Shown here: one piece after another, positions 58,101 to 64,000 of the stretch | Numbering within the stretch: position 1 is the stretch's first letter | How the letters are laid out: the number at the start of each line of letters is the position of its first letter | Notes under the pieces: model-generated | What the model was told of the DNA's origin: nothing | The model's input: the letters and a program-made list of their open reading frames with translations, nothing else | Database searches by the model: none | Assembly (NCBI RefSeq): GCF_022581195.2 | Contig: NC_061464.1 | Location: forward strand, 124,001-188,000 | Length of the DNA stretch: 64,000 bases | Source: Helicoverpa zea | Lineage: Eukaryota; Arthropoda; Insecta; Lepidoptera; Noctuidae | Direction of reading: 5' to 3' | Program-made: the position numbers and the translations under genes

Positions 58101-61100
58101 GTAATATTTTTGCCACACACAACTTAAATGCGGACTAATTAGAATCACTACTCTTATCCCTATGGTCGCGTCTATTGCGGTTCAGTTCTCAGCGTTTTGT
58201 TTAGTCTGCTGTGCTTTTGCCGTTGAAGTACAAAAATAAAATATATGTAACGTTTCTAATGCGTATTCCGTTGTTTTCAAGTCAACGGGCTCTTAAAATT
58301 CAATATCAGACGATTAAGATGATGATGATGATTTTGCTGACCCCGTAGTCGCTGGCATAAGGGACAGGATCCGCGTACGAAGTCGCGGGCAGAAGCTAGT
58401 TATTAATATTAGCTATAGCAAGTGAACATGTGATCCAACACGCGGAATTGTTGATTGCTCCCGTGATTTATTGATCAGATACACGCTTTGTGGGTTTAAC
58501 ACATCGTTTTACGCATTCTACGCTCGATAGATACCTACGCGTTGAAAATAATTTTGTCATCGTATCATATCGATTTCTTGATACATGTTACCTATCAAGG
58601 ATAATCGAGGAACCAAAAAATCATAAGTGAAATACATAGTTAGGTAGATATACTCATCCTAGTTTTCGTGTTCACCGTGTTGACCACATAAGTGCAATGC
58701 ACAAATAGCCAAATATGATGTGTAATAGGAAAACAGGTAGACAGTACGTAACGCGAGGCAGTCAGGTGACGCTAATCATATAATGGCGTGCGGCGAGAGT
58801 CCGAATCGAGCAGTCCGATGTATCACCGGCGGCACGCGACGGCTCCCGGCGCCGGGAGCTTACCCTCTGTGCCATTAAGGCCTCAAACCAGGATATACTG
58901 AACTTCTCTAACTCATGCATACAAAACATACCTTACATACTTAACGGCTTTCTATTTGGTTATATGGTAGCCTGTTTCTTTTAACTTATGATCGTCAAAG
59001 ACGGGTGCTTGTAACGCTTTCATATAAAAGCTTATGAGTCCAGTTGATACAGATGCACTCGTACTCCATAAATTCCCCTGGTTGAACAGTAATGGCGGCG
59101 GGTGGGCGCAGGGCTGACTCCGCGGCGTCTGGGCGACGCGCTATTAATGTTGTCCAGCTGATCGCTTGGCAACGCGCCGCTCTTGAGCTTGACTTTGAAA
59201 CTTTACGATCTAGTTCACGTTCTCGATCTCCGATACATACCTGAACGTCTATGTAGATCAGCAATTACGTCTGTGCTTACTATTGGTCAGCTTATAATGT
59301 TAGTAAATGTTTAATTTGAAGCGGGTAATTTGCGTTGGCACTGAACTGAATAAAATCTGCAATAGGCACGCAATATAAAAGCTTAGCTCGTTACTATACT
59401 ACTGGTAGGTACTGCAAATGTAGCTGTAGACTGAGTACACAATCTCAATGTCAATTAAAGCGTGCGACGTGGTTCTAAGAGCGCTCGCATGCGGAAGGTA
59501 GCATCTTGCAGTGGCGGTGGCGCGCGGGCGTTTCCTTCCACTTTCTGTGGCTTGCCTTGGCGAGCTCGAAGGTCTTCAATGGTAGATGTTTTCTTAAAAA
59601 TGCTGTGATTCAGCGTCGGCGTAGGCGGCGAGTACGAGACCAACCTCGCCGCGGCTGTATGGGCGGCTGGTTTGTGTTAGCGATTACTAATCCATTGTAT
59701 TAGCACTATAATAGGAAATAACAGATAGATCGCGCGTACTCGCGGTGAGTTAGCCTGTAAAAAAGAAACAATGCTTTTATAAGCTCTCTCGTCAAAATGA
59801 ACACAAGTGTTTACGAAGATTTCCGCATTAGACTAAACTTCTAGTCCTTGTCATAGTTAAAGACGGTTTACAAATATGACTTCATATTTTTTTCATTCTT
59901 TATGCATAAAGGTCGCAATTTTAGCGTTTTATGGCATATACCGGCAGCTTAGAGTAGTTTTATTGCAGTTTATACAATGCACGTCCGTGACATCGAGTAC
60001 GAGGCGAGATACAGCTTCAGATAGAGCGCGCCGCGTTACTCACTCACAAACTAATTCAATTTGTTAACGTAGCTCTACTTTAATTGTTGATTACTTGCGC
60101 TTATGAATCGCTATTCATATTGAAATTGCCGTGAAAATAGATATTGTTGTCCGATCGCCTTTTGTTAAGCAAATAATTGATTGCGCGCCGACACTTGTTG
60201 GAATAATGCGCAGAGTACTAACAACACCCAGCTCCAGTTGCTGTCGGTAATGCAGCAGGTCAAACTCTATGCAATGAATTAATGCAGTTAAAGTACAAAG
60301 ACTACTGCGAGTTACGGCTGGTAGGTACTAATATTTTGGTAGACGTTGTATTATGCGTAGAGGCACAAAGGAACAAGAAGAAGAATTTTCGCGCATCGCG
60401 TTGATTGAACCTTCTGCAAAATATTGTATGTTGGCTCGCGCGACCAAGGCTGTATGCGCGCTAAGCTCATAGTGACGTCACTCCTCCATAACATCGTATC
60501 GACCTTTTTCAGAACGATCATGTGTTTGCTTTTTATCGACACTTCGTAAAATTATATTTATCTCAATGAAATCATGACTGCGATACGGAAATTCAAGTCA
60601 TATCGAATACAACCGATTGCTGATTAGCGTAATTTTGTTATGTACAGGACTAATTTGTATATTGAGAAACAAAACATTCATTCCTATGTAGTTATGTAAT
60701 CCTCAAATGTCATGATTGTAGTACGCTTGCAGTAAATATTAATAAAATATCGTGGTAATTTCGAGCATCCAAAAGCTGCATCACATATTGACATCATCAC
60801 CATCACTTATGTAACGTCAGCTGTATTCGCAGTAACGAGTAAATAGAAGTACACAAAAATGGCCACATTTACAGCGTGGTTCCGTAGCACGGGGGGCTGC
60901 AGTATAGAGCCTCCGGAGCCGTCTTGCTCACGCGCATACTCGGCGCTTATATGCCGATGTGACGCGCGGCGCGTGCGACTAATGCAATGCTCTATTATTC
61001 AAATAGCATTTCAAACAATTAGTACTACACTTAGAAATGACTACTATTTGTGTAACGTTTTTGAATTGTATTTGTATGGGCCATACATTGAACTAAATTA

Positions 61101-61468
61101 ACTTTATGGCGTATGTAGTAGTTCTTATTACTCCAAAAGTTCCCATGCAGTGTAATAGTGATGTGCGAGCGTGGAGTGACGATGGTGTGTTGCAGGTGCG
61201 GCCGCTGGTGGCGTCGGTGCTGGACGGGTTCAACGGGTGCGTGTTCGCGTACGGACAGACGGGCACCGGCAAGACGCACACCATGGAGGGCACGGCCGAG
61301 CACGAGGGCATCATCCCGCGCGCCTTCCGCCACATCTGGGCGCACATCGAGAACAGCGCCTCGCCCGACGTCACGCACCTCGTGTCCTGCTCCTACATCG
61401 AGCTCTACCTCGAGGACGTGCGCGACCTGCTCGCCAAGGACTGCAAGAAGCTCACCATTAGGGGACAG
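49141..61468 (+). CDS. Klp68D: kinesin-II motor subunit (KIF3B/Klp68D type), first three coding exons; gene continues beyond the window
   Basis: Kinesin-II is a plus-end microtubule motor for intraflagellar and axonal transport; this subunit pairs with a KIF3A-type partner and KAP (family knowledge). Exons seen: 49141-49245, 54968-55093, 61196-61468, all phase 0, giving 168 residues of motor domain. Exon 1: ALNECVKVVVRCRPLSERE. Exon 2: VQVYNPKGQ, then MFTYDAAYDASADTQTMYDE. Exon 3: VRPLVASVLDGFNGCVFAYG, the P-loop GQTGTGKT (residues 97-104), GIIPRAFRHIW and SCSYIELYLEDVRDLLAKD. The ALNECVKVVVRCRP start and YDAAYDAS favour the fly Klp68D/KIF3B branch over KIF3A. The start at 49141 has a strong context (AAG before ATGG). 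Introns are 5.7 and 6.1 kb. The rest of the motor, coiled coil and tail should lie past 64000; no further exon was recognised in 61469-64000. Confidence 0.92.
50781..51180 (+). mobile_element. MITE family 3, copy 3
   Basis: Opens GGGGCCCGATTCTCCTAATT and closes CTTAGGAGAATCGGGGCCC, with the same interior as copies 1 and 2. The ends are the best preserved of the three. No target duplication could be settled. Confidence 0.8.
51410..51640 (+). mobile_element. 5'-truncated SINE of the tRNA-derived family, plus orientation
   Basis: The body runs from GTCGTTACGGGTAGTCAGGA to GACTGGAAGCCGACCCCAAC and GGTTGGGAAAAGGCTGGGCA, with the tail GATGATCGACGAT. The tRNA-like head is missing. It is the only SINE copy in this family lying on the plus strand here. 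Confidence 0.75.
53692..53778 (+). CDS. candidate 87-base phase-0 cassette exon in Klp68D intron 1
   Basis: A pyrimidine-containing acceptor (AAACTGTCCAG) is followed by 29 open codons reading VKKAREQTWYERLSTKTPAD then SKKFDGRLQ, then a GT donor (GTGCGA). Both ends are phase 0, so it could be spliced between Klp68D exons 1 and 2 without shifting the frame. Codons are GC-rich at the third position, like the real exons and unlike the surrounding intron. Kinesin-II proteins I know have no such insert, so it may be an alternative exon, part of a nested gene, or chance. Confidence 0.35.
56505..57030 (+). repeat. tandem repeat, about 121-bp unit, four to five copies
   Basis: ACACCTGATGTGGAAC-like motifs recur at about 56519, 56636, 56757, 56878 and 56999, with AGCAAAAGTTGTTCAA and AAGCACTCTCTATTGAC-type blocks at fixed places between them. 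The units are diverged by substitutions. The array follows a repeat with CTGTCTGTATGTCTG units and TCAACATATAGGCTATAA, the same consensus as the Helitron-like copies. Confidence 0.75.
57690..58075 (-). mobile_element. degenerate tRNA-derived SINE
   Basis: The family body is clear (CAACTGAGTACCAGTG, GCGACTGCCTATCTGACCTC, AACGACTGCCAAGAATGTTC), with the RTE-like 3' end near 57700 (CCCAATTATGTTAGAGTCGA). The tRNA head is decayed, with a partial duplication of the CACCACGACTT end at 58035-58065. Confidence 0.7.
58315..58400 (+). mobile_element. Helitron-like 3' end
   Basis: TCCGCGTACGAAGTCGCGGG forms a hairpin, followed by CAGAAGCTAGT ending near 58400. The layout matches the ends at 17060-17089 and, inverted, 7242. 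It may be the right end of a larger element that includes the 121-bp tandem repeat, but the left end was not fixed. Confidence 0.4.
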
Positions 61469-64000
61469 GTACGTCTCATGTCGCCCACTCTTAACTCAAC
61501 CAATATTAGCGATGTCAATAAGACAGGTGCGATGTTGAGCCACCATGGCGCGCGCTCGTCATCGGGGTCACGGTTATGTTTAATTGTACTGTTTTGTTTG
61601 CTGTGTTTGTCATTATAATTATGTATTTGGATTTCCATTTGTAATGTTTGTTAAATAATGGTCGTTTGGACTGAACAGTTTTCATGATTATTTTAGAACA
61701 TTACCATTACAATGGCTTGCTCGTTAGTATGTGGCTACAATGCCGGTAATTATTGCGCGGAAATAAATTAACGCGAAGTTTAGCAACTTCCCTCTGTTCG
61801 TGAATGCCTTTACGAATACGTACATATTGAATCCTTAATTGCGTTGCTTTGTGTCGTAAAAATTACGGAGTTATGACAGGCATTTGAGGTGGTCAGTTGA
61901 CACCACACCATCGGAGAGGCGAGCGAGTATACAGTCGCAATCACGCAGCGCGACACTCACTTTCGTCTTAAATTCTTTACCATTGTAGTGTCTAAGACAA
62001 AATATGAAATCATCCCTTAAGTTCATAGTTACATTCAGAGTTTAGAGTCCCTGTAACGGTGAGTACAATGCACCCGCATAGCGTTCTTGATAACTACCTA
62101 ATAGGTATGTTATGGTTCGATGTACGAAGTAAGCCTTCTGCGGAGTGTAGTTTGTGCTCGTCATTTGTTCGACAAATACAATTGTATAACCGTGACGGTG
62201 TGACATAACACGCGCCAGCTGACGCCCCAACGACCAATATTTCACGTCGCATTAGCACAGAACGCTGACCCCCTCCATGCACCACATTCATCACTTGACT
62301 GCAACCATTGACAACATTATACACAGCTTTCAGTCTGTACAAACTCTTTTCAGTAACAAACAACGTACCTAATTAGATAAACAAGACCAAAAATTGCATT
62401 TACTGCAAACAAACTAATTATCAGAGGTTTTGGTGTGAAAATGCACTGAAAAAGTTGACGTGAGTTCGAGGAAATTGATAAAGTCAATGTCATAAGAAAG
62501 AATTAAACTGATTAATTTTTTTTTATCGTTTATTGATAATGCGTGATAGTATTAGACGCGAAGGACAGGTGGTACAGCTGTGTCGGCGCGCGTCATCGCA
62601 CCGGTGCCGCTTCCTCCCATTCTTCTAACTGACGAGCTTGCTTGCATTTGGCTGAAAGCCAACATCATTCTATGCTCTTGACGAACTTTATAGCGAATTA
62701 CGTAATGGAAAGCGTTTCTGTAAAAGTTTCTATTTGCCGAATGATTTCCGGAAAAATACACTTCTCTTCCCTCCTCCTCCTTGCGTCGTATTCCTCAGTG
62801 CTGCAGGATTAACTTCTCTCTGACGGTGTCCCGCCAAGCCCGCATAAACGATAAAACAGCAAAAACAATAAAACCGCTTAAACTAAACCGCTTTAAGACG
62901 AGTGCCTAATGACATTGTAAGCAGGTCACGTGAATCTTATAATTGATGCGAGCGCGCCTCGTGGATCCTTGGCCGTTGCCGCTGAGCTGTGTGCCGGCTG
63001 TGTCGCGTGGGTCAAGGGGATAGCCGCCATAGCCAGGTGTGCCTACGCACACGCGTACTTCCAGTTTGATAGCACACGCTGTGTTGAGCTTTCATTTGAT
63101 TAGAGATGTTATCGTCCTTTTTCCCAGTCATTACCTGCGTATTTTAAATAACAAGTCGATATTTTTATAAGCCATAATTGAGTTTTCCTGTTCTGAGGGA
63201 AGTATATTTCCTTTCGAGATAAATGTATTTGTTTGGCAAGTTTGCCAGTTAAAGTCAATAGGGGTAGAGCGCAGATAGCGCTGCGTGGAGCGGTCGCCTG
63301 GCGACGTCCACTCAAACAATAGCACATGCGGTACATGTGGCGCCGCCTCGCCGCTCATGCTCGCCTGGTACTCCACGCGTGTGGCGAAATCGAAAGTACT
63401 ACAAACTCGCAAAAATAACATTACTAATAATAGCCTGAATCCACTTTATTACATACATTATGCATACCAACAGTTTTTTATTTATAAACCACATGAGTCA
63501 TCATCGTAATACAGTTTTGCTAATCTACTGAGGATTTCATAGAAATAGTAATAAGATGTCCTATTTAAATGTTAAGTACAAGAGTCAGGCATTCGCAATA
63601 GCTCACAACCTTGGAATGCGTCACTCGGATGCGTCCGAAAATGTCTGCTTTCAGCGCATTGTGCAAACGATTACTTTACGTAATACACCACATTTAATAT
63701 TGTGTACGTTTATGCAACCGCACATATGGTTCAGACTAGGCTAATATGCAGTTGTAAGTACAATTCGGCAACGCGTTGAGATCAAGGCCGCTATTAAACA
63801 CGCGTTACAGTAATTACAACACAACGCGATTACTGTACCACTTGATGCAGACAATAACATGTTTCTTCGATTTCCTTAAAGCTCGCCCATGTATAACTTA
63901 ACCCTTGCACACTCGTGAATATTTTCAATCATCTAATCTAGTACCTAATCTGTGCTACTACGTATTTTTCATTTTTCATGTGTACTCCTTCCTCTCAAAC
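61469..64000 (+). other. Klp68D intron 3 (start); no exon recognised
   Basis: No further kinesin exon and no recognised repeat. A GC-rich stretch on the minus strand (about 63250-63400) has an open frame (SGEAAPHVPHVLLFEWTSPG) without a known family. The donor after exon 3 is GTACGT at 61469. Confidence 0.5.

Larger units (their letters stand above)
55094..61195 (+). other. Klp68D intron 2
   Basis: Contains a 121-bp tandem repeat (about 56505-57030) next to a lepidopteran repeat (56260-56500), a GC-rich unclassified repeat (about 57420-57640), a SINE copy (57690-58075) and a Helitron-like 3' end (58315-58400). Nothing was recognised in 55100-56180, 58410-59450 or 59710-61190. Confidence 0.5.

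Noticed and set aside
59455..59643. 62-codon minus-strand ORF (TIEDLRARQGKPQKVEGNAR...)
   Set aside because: Somewhat protein-like composition but short, with no family, no conserved motif and no splice support.
61106..61618. 170-codon ORF starting before and ending after kinesin exon 3
   Set aside because: Only 61196-61468 is kinesin; the flanks are intron sequence read through the splice sites.

Overview
The window is nuclear DNA of a moth or butterfly (Lepidoptera). AT-rich introns and intergenic DNA are packed with mobile elements, and short, often very GC-rich exons carry GT/AG splice sites. The repeats support this: SINEs with tRNA-like heads, LINEs with TTTGAC- or TTTGAT-type tails, RTE 3' ends, MITEs, hAT elements, and Helitron-like ends with a hairpin followed by CTAG. 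The assignment to Lepidoptera is from memory of these repeat families. I cannot name the species.

Four conserved genes could be built exon by exon with matching splice phases. (1) TMEM131 is on the minus strand, 34306 to 1872, in 15 coding exons (about 1,488 residues). It is an ER membrane protein of collagen and secretory cargo assembly. (2) Cereblon (CRBN) is on the plus strand, 35097 to 42776, in 9 coding exons (about 442 residues). It is the substrate receptor of a CUL4-DDB1 ubiquitin ligase. (3) VPS26C (DSCR3) is on the minus strand, 48221 to 43923, in 7 coding exons (about 305 residues). It is an arrestin-fold subunit of the Retriever endosomal recycling complex. (4) The kinesin-II subunit Klp68D/KIF3B is on the plus strand from 49141. 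Its first three coding exons are in the window, and the gene runs past the end. The order is <-TMEM131 CRBN-> <-VPS26C Klp68D->: two head-to-head pairs with gaps of about 0.8 and 0.9 kb, and a tail-to-tail junction of about 1.1 kb. I see no direct functional link between the four genes.

Most of the remaining sequence is intronic mobile DNA. TMEM131 intron 2 holds a full-length LINE split by two later LINE insertions. Intron 3 holds a hAT element with an R1-clade LINE fragment inside it. Intron 12 holds an RTE 3' end with a 19-bp target duplication, a MITE with 83-bp inverted repeats, and a 2.1-kb DNA transposon with a frameshifted gene of a protein family I cannot name. Intron 13 holds a THAP-domain remnant between inverted repeats. 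CRBN intron 2 holds a SINE, a second hAT element and two copies of a third MITE family.

The most unusual feature is at CRBN exon 8. Its last 44 bases and the first 18 bases of the next intron are repeated eight times in tandem (42160-42655), giving eight copies of the same splice donor. A second item to test is an 87-base, phase-0 candidate cassette exon in Klp68D intron 1 (53692-53778).
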